A stretch of 64,000 nt of DNA, taken from contig JAYKAV010000922.1 of assembly GCA_035582835.1 (NCBI GenBank), positions 442,405 to 506,404 on the forward strand, in the 5' to 3' direction. Positions 11,501 to 21,063 of the stretch are shown here, piece by piece. Each line of letters begins with the position of its first letter. The stretch's first letter is position 1. The stretch is from Phoebastria nigripes. Taxonomy: Eukaryota; Chordata; Aves; Procellariiformes; Diomedeidae. A model generated the notes under the pieces. That model did no database searches. It was not told the origin of the DNA and saw only the letters and a program-made list of their open reading frames with translations. A program made the position numbers and the translations under genes.

Positions 11501-13292
11501 ACCAGATTTTCAAACATGAAAATAAGCTACTAACAATTCAATTCTGATGCTATATAGCAAAAGAACTTTACTGGTCAGATATCTCTCTTGCCCTTATTTA
11601 GGAGCCATGTTTCTTTTTTTGTGTTTTGTTTTTTGTTTTAAAAAGAAATTTGCTTTTCAAATCACAGAATGTCCCCAGAGTACAGTTTCTGCAAACCAGC
11701 CATTTCATTCTGTTGGTACGTTTACAATCATAGGCAGTGAAATGCATGTGTGCATATACATAAATGTGGAAGACCGAGCTTAAAATTTAGCAGCGTATTT
11801 AAGAATCCAAAATAGAGCAAATTAATGTATCCAGGACCAGCAGAATCTCCTCAGGCTCACTGATGTACAGAGCTGCTACACTGCACAAAAGGAAAGAAAG
11901 GGAGGATAGAAGGGTTGGGGTTTGGGTTTTTTGTTTGTTTTTTGGTTTCTGTGTTTTTTTTGTTTTGTTTGGGGTTTTTGTTTGTTTGTTTGTTTTAAAT
12001 ACTAGCTCCCTAATGTTAAAAACAAGAGCTTTGGTGAACAGGAACTCTCTCAGTCTGACTGCAGCTTCCTCTTCCCTTCCAGCCATTCGTGACCTCCCCT
12101 CTGTATATACAAACTTTAAGTCCTGCCAGGGCAGTTTCAAATAAAGGCACACACCCCTGGCAGCTATTTCTTTCCAAGGCCCAGCAGTCCCTAGGTACCA
12201 CAGTTTCTATCAAGACATTACCACATCACCACTGAGTCACCTGCCTCCCTCTTAGCTCCCCAGCTCTTCTGGGGAAGGAGAAGTGTTGTAAGTTGAGTGT
12301 GAGGGCAGCAGATCCTACACAAAGCTGCACCGCTGACTGTAATGGGAGGGATAAAGCCTTTGAATTGTTCTTTCTCACCTGTGTGTGGAGGCCCTGCGTT
12401 ACTACCGGCAGTTTGTTTAGCCAGCAATTTAGTCCTATTAAAATAAAAATAAAAGAAGCTTCCGATTACTCTTATTTATACAAAATTTATCCAAGATGAT
12501 ACACAGGTGCAAACAGCTCCTTACGGAACCAGCTCAGGTTCAGTAAGGTTTTGCAGTGAAATGCAGTATCACAAAACACAAAAAGGTTGTTTGTGAAGTC
12601 CAGAAGGCATTTAGTTGTTTTTGTGCTGCACAGAACCCTGCTGGTGAGCCTGCATGACTCTGGCTGACTTGTCCACCACCACCACCTGGACACCTCAGTC
12701 TTGCCTTCCTGAAACAGGGCACAGTGCAGAATGAAACACAGGAACTAGCAGGTTGATGCTCACTCAGTTCTGGCCCCAGGCCAGCCCTGCTGGACACAAG
12801 ATGACTCCTGCAGAATCACAAGAGTATCTGCCTTATGCTCGCCAACATTTCAGTTTCCTAGAAAATTTATTAGCTTTAGCACAGGACTGTACGAATGCTC
12901 AGAGCCAGTCAGGGCTGATCAGCTACCCCAGAACCTTAAGCATTGGGGAGCACATGCCAGAAACCAGCTGAGCAGGACCACAGATAACAGTGAACTAACC
13001 ATATTTAAAAAAAGCAAAACAAGTCTTCTGTTCTGGACAATAATAAGCATCTTCACAATTAAATACTTTTGTAACTGCAGGGAAGATTTGCAATACAAGA
13101 GTAAGGGAAAAGAAAAGCCTCCAAAAGACTTGAAATGTTTGATGCACTTATCTTCATTTATTTTACCAGCACTTACTGGTCTGCTTTAGGAAGCTCACTG
13201 AGTATCTTTTGTATGACTTCCATCCGCTTAAATCTTTCCAAATATAGTCTTTGCTGNGGAGAATCTAGTTCAAGAAACTCTCTTCCTGTCAT
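8349..13292 (-). CDS. TMEM126A: TMEM126A, mitochondrial inner-membrane complex I assembly factor (gene span)
   Basis: Four coding exons (13292-13177, 10045-9852, 9298-9184, 8553-8349) join with consistent phases into 209 residues; human TMEM126A has 195. Family members are multi-pass inner-mitochondrial-membrane proteins needed to assemble the ND4 module of complex I, and loss in people causes optic atrophy. Hydrophobic stretches lie at about 46-64, 73-93, 112-134 and 171-184. Recognisable family blocks are LCGLAANNFFRNIL, LPMAVIPFLST, GGLYPVLLALPVNASLAARY and QPVFRK. The first coding exon resembles human around IQKILSELPKADQN versus ISRKI-NQLPEAERN. The start at 13292 (caagATGa) lies nine bases inside its exon, so a separate non-coding exon is expected and a donor for one exists at 15729. 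Only one TMEM126 copy is seen; mammals have A and B in tandem. Confidence 0.93.
9184..9298 (-). CDS. TMEM126A: TMEM126A coding exon 3
   Basis: This 115-base exon has acceptor ttgcag|gtgagc and donor gccag|gtacgt on the minus strand. It encodes residues 104-142, with the Cys pair CEVC and the block GGLYPVLLALPVNASLAAR, which aligns closely with human TMEM126A. It is too short to show as a separate long ORF, but the phase fits both neighbours. Confidence 0.92.
9852..10045 (-). CDS. TMEM126A: TMEM126A coding exon 2
   Basis: This 194-base exon has acceptor ttcacag|gaacc and donor tttcag|gtaaaa. It encodes residues 39-104, with two hydrophobic segments (SYFLAANASLCGLAANNFF and the LPMAVIPFLST region). 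The match to human is strongest here (NGSVYVGLNAALCG versus NHGSYFLAANASLCG). Confidence 0.94.
10046..13176 (-). other. TMEM126A: TMEM126A intron between coding exons 1 and 2
   Basis: This is 3.1 kb of AT-rich sequence with no convincing exon on either strand. It contains an A run at about 10377-10390 and a G/T-rich low-complexity block at 11913-11998. I looked here and at 13302-15728 for a second TMEM126 gene (TMEM126B) and did not find one. Confidence 0.75.
11913..11998 (+). repeat. G/T-rich low-complexity block (GTTT-like)
   Basis: Irregular runs of GTTT, GGTTT and GGGGTTT span about 85 bases. The apparent ORFs on both strands over this stretch are products of the low complexity. Confidence 0.85.
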
Positions 13293-13301
13293 CTTGAAGT
13301 C
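13177..13301 (-). CDS. TMEM126A: TMEM126A coding exon 1, with start codon
   Basis: The acceptor gatacag|gacttc at 13301 is followed by nine untranslated bases and ATG at 13292. The donor at 13177 (gacca|gtaagt) leaves phase 2, completed by the G that opens exon 2 (Gln39). It encodes MTGREFLELDSP then an amphipathic charged helix. The N at 13257 is a third codon position of Pro12 and is silent. The N-terminus is poorly conserved with human, so this exon rests on phase, splice sites and the final ~15 residues. Confidence 0.85.
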
Positions 13302-13975
13302 CTGTATCATAAGGAACAAACAAACAAGTGTAATCAAAGTTACACAGCCCCAGTATGTATCAAGTGAACTTTTAGACTCTCTTGGCACTATGCAATCACA
13401 AATGCATTTCCTACTTTTCATGGCAGAGTTTTCAGATGCAAAGGGCACAATCCAGCTATAGAAGTCTACGATATTTATGACTACATGAACCCTACCAAAC
13501 TGCTTTCTTTAGTGACGTTGCAGCTGTGGTTTGACAGTTGCTCTAAGCCAACTTAAATACTCGCTGTGATGAAAATGGACTATCTCACCCTCCAGATACT
13601 CCTGCCCAAGCACCTCCAACCCTGGGGCCATACAGCAGCTTGGATCAGGAAACACACAGATGAAAACTGCTCAGAGGAACAACAGGCCATGTACATGTTT
13701 CTTCCAGCCAGATCACCTTCTAACACAATGATCCCTAACGCCAGCAGCACAAAGGAAGACACTAACGGGACAACTAATTTTGGCAATACTCCAGGTTTAA
13801 ATTGACTTAACTGTCAAGTAGAACCATAAGGAAAAACCCCCAAATAAATCCATTCTTTGAAAAGATCTAAAGAAATGATGAAGATATCTACTCTGCTTTT
13901 ATATTCCACAACTAAGGACTTGTTTGTATCTGGTACTCTTAGCCAGAGACATATATCAAGTCAGAAAGCGTAAGT

Positions 13976-15055
13976 TGTACTGGGTTTACATGGCAAGGTT
14001 TTGGTAGCGGGGGAGGGGAGCTACAGGGGTGGCTTCTGTGAGAAGATGCCAGAAGCTGCCCCTGTGTCAGACAGAGCCACTGCCAGCCGGCTCCAAGACG
14101 GACCCACTGCTGGCCAAGGCTGAGCCCATCAGCAACGGTGATGGGATAATGTATTTAAGAAGGGGGAAAAAGTTACTGCACAACAGCAGCTGAAGAAAGG
14201 AGTGAGACTATGTGCGGGAAACAACTCTGCAGACACCAAGGTCAGTGAAGAAGGAGGGGGAGGAGGTGCTCCAGGCGCCGGAGCAGAGATTCCCCTGCAG
14301 CCCGTGGTGAAGACCATGGTGAGGCAGGCTGTCCTCCTGCAGCCCATGGAGGTCCACGGTGGAGCAGATATCCACCTGCAGCCCGGGGGGGACCCCACGC
14401 CGGAGCAGGTGGATGCCCGAAGGAGGCCATGACCCCGTGGGAAGCCCATGCTGGAGCAGGCTCCTGGCAGGACTTGTGACCCCATGGGGGANCCACGCTG
14501 GAGCAGTCTGTTCCCGAAGGACTGCACCCCGTGGAAGGGACCCACGCTGGAGCAGTTCATGAAGAACTGCAGCCCGTGGGAAGGACTCACATTGGAGAAG
14601 TTCATGGAGGACTGCCTCCCGTGGGAGGGACCCCACGCTGGAGCAGGGGAAGAGTGTGAGGAGTCCTCCCCCTGAGGAGGAAGGAGCAGCAGAGACAACG
14701 TGTGATGAACTGACCACAACCCCCATTCCCTGTCCCCCTGCACCGCTTGTGGGGCGGAGGTAGAGAAGTCAGGAATGAAGTTGAGCCCAGGAAGAAGGGA
14801 GGGACAGGGGGAAGATGGTTTTAGATTTGTTCTTATTTCTCATTATCCTATTCTGTTTAATTGGCAATAAATTAAATTACTTTCCCCAAAGTCTAGTCTC
14901 TTTTGTCTATAATAGTAATTGGCGAGTGATCACCCTGTCCTTATCTCGACCCACGAGCTTTTCCTCATATCTTCTCCCCCTGTCCTGTTGATGGAGGGGG
15001 AGTGACAGAGAGGCTTGGTGGGCACCTGGCAGCCAGCCAAGGTCAACCCACCACA
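13976..15055 (-). mobile_element. solo LTR of an endogenous retrovirus, inside TMEM126A intron 1
   Basis: A 1080-base unit reads on the minus strand from TGTGGTGGGTTGACC to a terminal ...CAGTACA, giving TG...CA ends. It has the layout I know from an abundant bird LTR family: a 5' part naming the GGTTGACC start, a GC-rich ~48 bp subrepeat array, and a TATA-like ttaaata on the minus strand near 14150. No gag, pol or env-like sequence adjoins it, so it is a solo LTR formed by recombination. The flanks (gtaagt and gccgct) are not an obvious target-site duplication. The ORFs of up to 204 codons across it are not genes. I am not certain of the family name. Confidence 0.8.
14400..14646 (-). repeat. 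~48 bp degenerate tandem subrepeat within the LTR
   Basis: The motif ctggagcag or a one- to two-base variant recurs at 14400, 14451, 14498, 14547, 14592 and 14638, a spacing of 45-51 bases. Each copy is followed by a gaccccgtggga-like block. This periodicity is an internal minisatellite of the LTR. Confidence 0.85.
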
Positions 15056-15374
15056 GCCGCTTTTGGTTAAACCTGGTAGGTAGTGATTCAAATGCTTTTT
15101 CTAGATGTTTCTTCCCAGAGGAAAGTTTCCCAGGCTTACTTTGCCAGTCATACTTACCTTAAGTTTCTTTTCTAATTTGAAGCCTGTGTCCTACAGCCTA
15201 TCTATAGGATTGTGCTCGCTTCCATTCAGGCTTGGCGGGACGCAGGAGGCAGCAGGGACAAGCAGCAGGACCTCACCCGGGATCAGCGGGGCCGCTGCCA
15301 GCCTTGAGGTCTCTCGCTTCCGCCCCGTCTAGGAGGAGGGTCTCCAAACCTCTTCTTTAGGTAAACCACAGACA

Positions 15375-15406
15375 TTACGTCACGGAGCTGTAATTAGCCA
15401 TGACGT
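15375..15406. promoter_or_regulatory. two CRE-like sites upstream of the TMEM126A/DLG2 promoter
   Basis: TTACGTCA at 15375-15382 and TGACGT at 15401-15406 are CRE/ATF half- to near-full sites in an otherwise ordinary stretch just outside the CpG island. bZIP factors of the CREB/ATF class recognise such sites. Occupancy is not shown by sequence. Confidence 0.45.
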
Positions 15407-15728
15407 ACATACGACCCACCCTGTCCCCTTGCACGCCGCTGTAAGGCAGCTGGAGGTCCTCAAGCTCCCCCGCGGCCCGGTTCAGGGCAGAAGCTCTTAC
15501 ACTGGGAAGCTGCGGCTCACCCCCCGAGCTTCAAACCCCACCGAAAGCCGTTAGCAGCCGTTACCAACTGCCGTTAACCCCCTCGGCGCCGCCCCCGCAC
15601 CGCATTCACCCTCACGGCCTTCGCGCCAGGGCCGGGCTCCGACCTCCACGACCTTGAGCGGTGCCCGCCGGACACCGCCCCGCCCCCGGCCCTCCCGGCC
15701 CCGCTCTCGCTCCCGCCCCCGCCCTTAC

Positions 15729-15800
15729 CGAGCCGGTCCCGCCGCTCCCGCCGAGAAGGCCCCACCGCCTACAACATGGCTCCTCCCACCTCCGGCCCCC
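15729..15800 (-). other. TMEM126A: probable TMEM126A non-coding first exon
   Basis: The minus-strand donor ggctcg|gtaagg at 15729 is close to consensus. It sits inside the CpG island 2.4 kb upstream of the coding exon acceptor at 13301. The 5' boundary is a guess. The exon would contain an ATG with an immediate stop (ATG TTG TAG) and no usable frame, consistent with 5' UTR. Confidence 0.55.
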
Positions 15801-15939
15801 CCCTTGTGGGCGCCGCCATCTTGCCCGCTCACATGACCCAGGGCTTCAGAGGACACCTTTCATTGGGCGTTCCCCGCCGGCCCAGCATGGCGGCTTCCGA
15901 TTGGCTGTAAGCTGGCGGGCGGGGGGTCAGCGCCCGGCC

Positions 15940-16094
15940 CGGTGCTCGTTGCTAGGGGCGGCGGATGGCGGCGGCGGCGGCGGCTCCTCCATGGAGACGG
16001 GGCTGAGCGGGGATCCTGCAGCCGGCGGCCGGGACGCGGGGACTCCCCCTAGCGGAGCGAGGAGCCTTCGATGGGGGGAGACCCAGTCCTCGGG
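15940..16094 (+). other. DLG2: candidate DLG2 non-coding first exon with upstream ORFs
   Basis: A GC-rich leader ends at a possible donor tcggg|gtaacc (16095-16096). It contains ATG at 15965, which opens a 13-codon ORF through a GCG (Ala) repeat, and ATG at 15991, whose frame (METGLSGDP...) stays open to the donor. Joining the latter to the exon starting at 17652 hits a stop after ten residues, so it would be a uORF. Another possible downstream acceptor is ttttccag|aaaaag at 16792. The first-exon structure is inferred. Confidence 0.45.
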
Positions 16095-16791
16095 GTAACC
16101 CGCTGACCCCCTCCCCTTACCCAGGCCTCAGCACCCCCCACTGGGCGCTGCCGGCGGGCCCCTCCCCTCAGCCCTGCGCCCCTTTCCCGCTTGCCCCCCT
16201 CAGCCCCTGCATCGCCCGCTCCCCTCCCGCCTTGCCGCCGCCTTCCCTCTCCACCAGCGCCTTTGTGCTCCCCGTCCTGTCCCCGTCCAGCCCCCCTCGC
16301 CCTGGTTGCGTCTCGCTTCGCCCCACCTCTATCCCCTCCCTCATCCCCTCAGCTCCTGCCTCTTGCCTGTCCCTCAGCAACCCGGGGGAGATCCTCCTCT
16401 TCCTTAAACCTAGCCCGGCTCCCCCAGTTCACCTGCACCCCATCCCAGTCCTCCACCGACCAAGCCAGCCCTCTCTGCCCTGTCCCGCTTCAGAAGGCGA
16501 CAGGCAGTCCCCTTTTGGACCGGGAGGGGAGAGTCCCTGCCTGGAGGGACACGGGGACAAACAGATCCCAATTGTGAACATTAAAGAGCAAAACAGAGCC
16601 GCCCCCTTCACAAATACAGTTTCCAGCTCCTATAGAAGACGATGCAGAGCAAAGCCCTGTCATGTGCATCACAGCTCCTCGCGCGGGGAAGGGAAGCGTT
16701 TGGAGCTGGTCCACCCTTTTCATACTTTTTCTTAACGAGCTAGATGAGAAAAATCTATCCCGTTTCTGTTTCTCTCTTTTTGTTTTTCCAG

Positions 16792-17650
16792 AAAAAGAGA
16801 GAGAGAGAGAGGCTCATATTGAAGCCAACCAGCTGCGCTTCTGAGTGGGAAACTCTGGACTGATCTCATGGCTTGCTTTTTATTTCATTAATACTTCATT
16901 CTGAAAATGAACCTTTTGTGAAGCTCTTCTAACTCTCCTTATTCCTCTTTCACGAGGTGGCTGCTGTGCAAGGGAAGAAATGGCATGAAGTAAATGACTC
17001 CAGTATAAAGCAATCTGCTTTGCCAAAGTGCCCAGTGAGCAGCACTGTCACTTTAATAATTCCAGGTCAAGGGATTGCTTTCCTCGTTTTCAATCCTCTC
17101 TTTTAATGCATGGGAGGATCAGAGGAACATTAAAGACCGTAAGGCTGGGTGGCTTGCAGATAATAAAAATGAAAGTGACTGGCCAGTGACTTCTGTTGGG
17201 TAAGAGGGTGATATTTGAAGGCTGTTGTCTGGTGAGGAAAAAGGGACCTTTTCAGTCTGCTGTGTAGTCACCTAATACATAGCTAGCAAAATTCATTCAA
17301 GAAGTGAAAGAAGTTAAAGAGTCACTTTGGATTGTTTTTGTCTTCCTCCTTATTTGGATTATTTGGGTATTTTTGTCCTGCAAATAATATGTTTTTGAGC
17401 ATGTACAGGTGGAGTATTAAGACAGCTGCCTAGAGATGGACTGTGCCTTAATTGTATTACATAAAATCTTTTAATTTTCAAACTTTGCTGCCAGAAGAGG
17501 AGTTATAATAAGGTTTTATATTGCCAAGGAACATTTTCTCTTGTATTTTTATAGATTCAAATATATTTTAAAGAAATTGAAAACATCTCTTAAAAAAAAT
17601 CAAAAAGCTTTTTTTTTTCCCTTTTTTTTTCTTATTTGTGGGAAGCATCA
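16792..17650 (+). other. possible leader exon or intron of DLG2; no gene seen
   Basis: A strong polypyrimidine tract and acceptor precede 16792, followed by a GA repeat (about 16796-16811). No matching donor stands out before 17650. The rest is AT-rich, with an A/T-run cluster at 17585-17632. This is most likely intron. Confidence 0.35.
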
Positions 17651-17651
17651 G

Positions 17652-17853
17652 AAGTGCAATACAAGAACACAGCAAGTATTGATAGAAATGAAGATTGAAG
17701 CTGCATTTCCTAACTGAACTGTAAAAGTGTTTTGCAATAGATAGCCAGTTCCTGACCTCGCAAAGTGTTCCAGTAGTACATCGTTAATACCTGTAAATAA
17801 GTGCTTGCAACCAGATTCAGAAGTAGGAAGAAGAATGCCAGTCAAGAAGAAAG
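17652..17853 (+). CDS. DLG2: DLG2 start-codon exon (coding part 17835-17853)
   Basis: A long T/C tract and acceptor gcatcag|aagtg (17651/17652) precede 183 bases of 5' UTR and ATG at 17835 in good context (agaagaATGc). Only 19 coding bases follow: M-P-V-K-K-K plus one base, then donor aaag|gtgggc at 17854. Joined to the exon at 34428 this gives MPVKKKDTDRAL, parallel to DLG1 MPVRKQDTQRAL. The exon is far too short to be found as an ORF; it was recognised by sequence and phase. The 5' boundary is less certain than the coding part. Confidence 0.85.
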
Positions 17854-20800
17854 GTGGGCTATGAAGCTTCATATCTCATATTGCGTCTTCATTTTGTTAG
17901 ATTGTTGATTTCTAGTACTTACAATTTCAAATTAAAAGTGTTTTAATAGGGGATTGAAATTGTTTTTCTTTTGCGCTGAAAATGGGAGAAAGATCTGTGC
18001 ACTTACAATAATCATTTTTAAAAGTACTTTTATGCCATGTTTTAAGACTTGTCATGTCAAATTTGGCCTCAAATAGTTATTTTGTAAAGATCAGCCATCA
18101 GAGATCTTGAACAGACACCGAGAGAAAAGCTTGGTATTTAATTTTGTGAGAAGCCTCTCTTACAAACGAATGGATTTTAAAATCATAGATCTAGTCTGTT
18201 ATCTATTCTTTACATGTTTGGTGGATAAACATCAGCCATCAGTAGCAGCATAAATAAATAACAAAGTTTCAAGGCTAATTTTAAATAAAAGTTATGGAAG
18301 TTGTGTTTTGAAGGNGATTTGAATGTGGTTTTTTAAAATATGAATTTAACTAACTTTGATTTCCATGCTTTAATACAATATAAAAGTACTATCTTTATGA
18401 CTGTAGTATGGCAGCATTTAAGAAAAGACAACCAGCCTTACGTTTTGCCCCTTCTCTCCTGAAGTTTGTGATTACAGCAAGTATAGAAGCAGCTTTGGAA
18501 AATGTGGTTTCCAGTGTTCAAACAAGAATTGGGGAATATATGAGGGCAAATTCTTACTCTGAAAACACTTGTAGACCTTAGGTTATTTCTGGTTCCTTGC
18601 AAATACGACACTGATTTAAAATTTCAGAATATGCTAATAGAATAANTGGCATGTGAACCTTCTCTATTTGGCTCATCTGTCCAGATGTCCCTGGATCTGA
18701 TATATGCCTGGGTCTCACGATACCAAAACATGGGGGAAGGAACAGAAATGGGGATATAGTCGATGTGACTACGGATTCTTTTCCTTGTAGGAATAACCCT
18801 TCGGTATTAGTTATGAGTTAACGATGTAAACGATGATAAAAACATGCAGATTGCTAGAATTATTTTCATACAAGAAACAATAAATGGGATTTTGTGATTG
18901 TATTTTAACAGATGACAGTGTAGAAACAAATTTTCAAAACTGAAACATTTTAATGAATCGTATTGTCATTCATGTAATTACTTACAATTATGTGTAGTAA
19001 AGATGGGGATGTGTATGGAGGAGTACCATCCCTTAATAATTCATCCTGCTGTGCTGTAAACGTGTCACCCTGATGTACTGGTGAGGCTTGCATACTCTAC
19101 CTGTTTACAGAAGGAAAATTAAGACTGTCTTTTCATATTTTAAGTCTTAATCCTGAATTAGGTGATTTACACTAAGGATGTTTCTGTGCCGGATGTTTAA
19201 CTGCAATTCAGTTTCAAAATACTTGCTGCAGGATTTTTTGGGTGAAATCTTATGGGCTCCTTTGTGCATGAAGTTAGATTGGCAATCATAGTGGTCCCTT
19301 CTGGCCTTAAAAATCTGTGGATTTCCTCTTTGTTTCAAGACCATCTGGGTCAGTCTTAATGTACATCAAGGCTTTAATTTCTTCTGTCTTATGAGGATAT
19401 GTATTTTGACAATTTTAAAATATAAACTCAAAAGACCCGAATATCCTCCTTGAAATACTTTAAACTGTCACATCAGTCAGTGTACTGAAGTTGGCAGTGT
19501 GAATGTATTTGAGTATTAAAAAGATATTGTTAAAATGTATTTAAGCATGTAAATTGCAGGATTAAAAATGTTAGTGAATCAGCAACTTTATTACTATTTT
19601 GAATGACTTAACTTGTCTAGTCCGTGCAATAGACTTTAACTTTCTAAATGTAATTAAAAGCATGCTGGCAACTTGAAACACGCTACCATTTTAAATAAAA
19701 TCTGCTATTGTTACAAGTAATCCCTGATACTCCTATGAATATTAGGGAGATTGAGGGGATTTTTCCCTGTTTTTTTTTTTTTTCCCATTTATTTGCTTTA
19801 TGCTTTTGACAGCAGTTTGTGTCTAACTAGTTTCATATTTCAGTTGATGTTTTATTTTCCCTTTCTGGTCTTATGTATTTGGGAGTTCATGTCTATTGTC
19901 TTTCCCACCCATGCCATCTGTAGAAATCTCGGTGGGATACTCTCTTCTAGGCTGTGCAAAAGTTTGTATTTCAATAGCAGCGTTAAGGACAGGATTATCC
20001 NTCTCCCTTTCAGCACTTCTCTATGTGTTGCTATTTTGGATTTGATCAGAATATTCTCCTAAAATCAATCTCGAGACAGAGAAACCTGTAAAAACAAGTT
20101 TTGAAATATCCTGATATTTATCACTGGAAGTTGTTACCAAACACTGCTTTCTTTGGCGTTGACCGGTTCTCAGTCTTCCTGAAGAACAGTGAATGCATTT
20201 TGAGAATTTGCCTTTGAAAGAGCTCTCACATCCAGCACTGGTCTAAAATTTCACCTAGCTTTGGACCTAATTTACACTTCACCTTACTGCTTGATACGAT
20301 GTCTGCCATCTTGCTTTTGAAAGTCTAGGCCTGTTTAGCCAGGAAAAAAATCGTTTACTCAGTAGTAAAAAACATATACCTTAGAGGAAGCATTGGTTTC
20401 TTATGGATGTGGAAAAGAAGGCTTGCTCCTGGTTCTGATCATGTTTGTGTCAGTATGTGATNGCCCTTGCCTGATGTGCTAGAGTGAAAGGATTTTGTTT
20501 TCTCACCTCATTCTGGAGGGAAATAAGGCTCCACATTCCCAAGAATATTCACAGAGTTGGCATGCCTGCTGTCAGTCTCAGCGAGAAAAAAAAAAAAATA
20601 AAAAGGCAAGGCTGGAAAGGGAGAACGGAGTACCCTGCAGGCGTTGAATGTGCTCCCTTTAGATAAGGGGCGAGACATTGTATGGATTATTGCACTGTTG
20701 CTGCGTGATTAAACAAATGGCTATTCTCTTTGGCTTTTGGTTGCTCATCTTTCACTTAAGTACACTTAAAATTTTAAATCAAATGAGACATTTGATTTTA

Positions 20801-21044
20801 GTTACAAAATTATTTGTTGGACAGTGCCATTTATAGACAATATGGGGTGAACAAATTTGAGAAATAAATTCATTGTTTTAACTTAATTTTTACTTTACTT
20901 TCACAAACAAACTAGGATATGTTTGAATACAACTATTCATAACAAATTGATGGAACTTCTTGAGGAAAGTTTCGCTTCAAAGTACAATAGTACTACCATA
21001 CAGAAGAAGTGAAGTCAGGTTTCTGTGTGTTTTTAGATGTCTTC

Positions 21045-21063
21045 TCTCCCTCCCTCCCTCCCT
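21045..21063 (+). repeat. (TCCC)n microsatellite
   Basis: Four to five perfect TCCC units follow a CTCT lead-in. Confidence 0.9.

Larger units (their letters stand above)
15440..16560. promoter_or_regulatory. CpG island, bidirectional promoter of TMEM126A (-) and DLG2 (+)
   Basis: This GC-rich, CpG-dense block lies between two divergent genes. Within 150 bases it has inverted CCAAT boxes (ATTGG at 15862-15866 and 15900-15904) and YY1-like sites (GCCGCCATCTTG at 15812-15823, ATGGCGGC at 15887-15894, and an ATGGC at 15776). This is a common makeup for TATA-less bidirectional housekeeping promoters. No TATA box is seen. The same head-to-head arrangement exists in human between TMEM126B and DLG2. 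Confidence 0.8.

Noticed and set aside
11799..12152. 117-codon minus-strand frame rich in Lys, Thr and Pro
   Set aside because: Generated by the G/T-rich low-complexity block; the opposite strand gives a mirror frame rich in Phe and Val.
13135..13461. 108-codon plus-strand frame opposite TMEM126A coding exon 1
   Set aside because: It is a shadow of the minus-strand exon, whose splice sites and homology fit.
14129..14743. Overlapping minus-strand frames of 204 and 172 codons
   Set aside because: They lie wholly inside the LTR and reflect its GC-rich ~48 bp subrepeats. Similar frames appear on the other strand, and nothing resembles a known protein.
15661..16098. 145-codon plus-strand frame through the CpG island
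   Set aside because: Pro/Arg/Gly-rich translation of GC-rich promoter DNA. Only its last part could be the DLG2 leader uORF.
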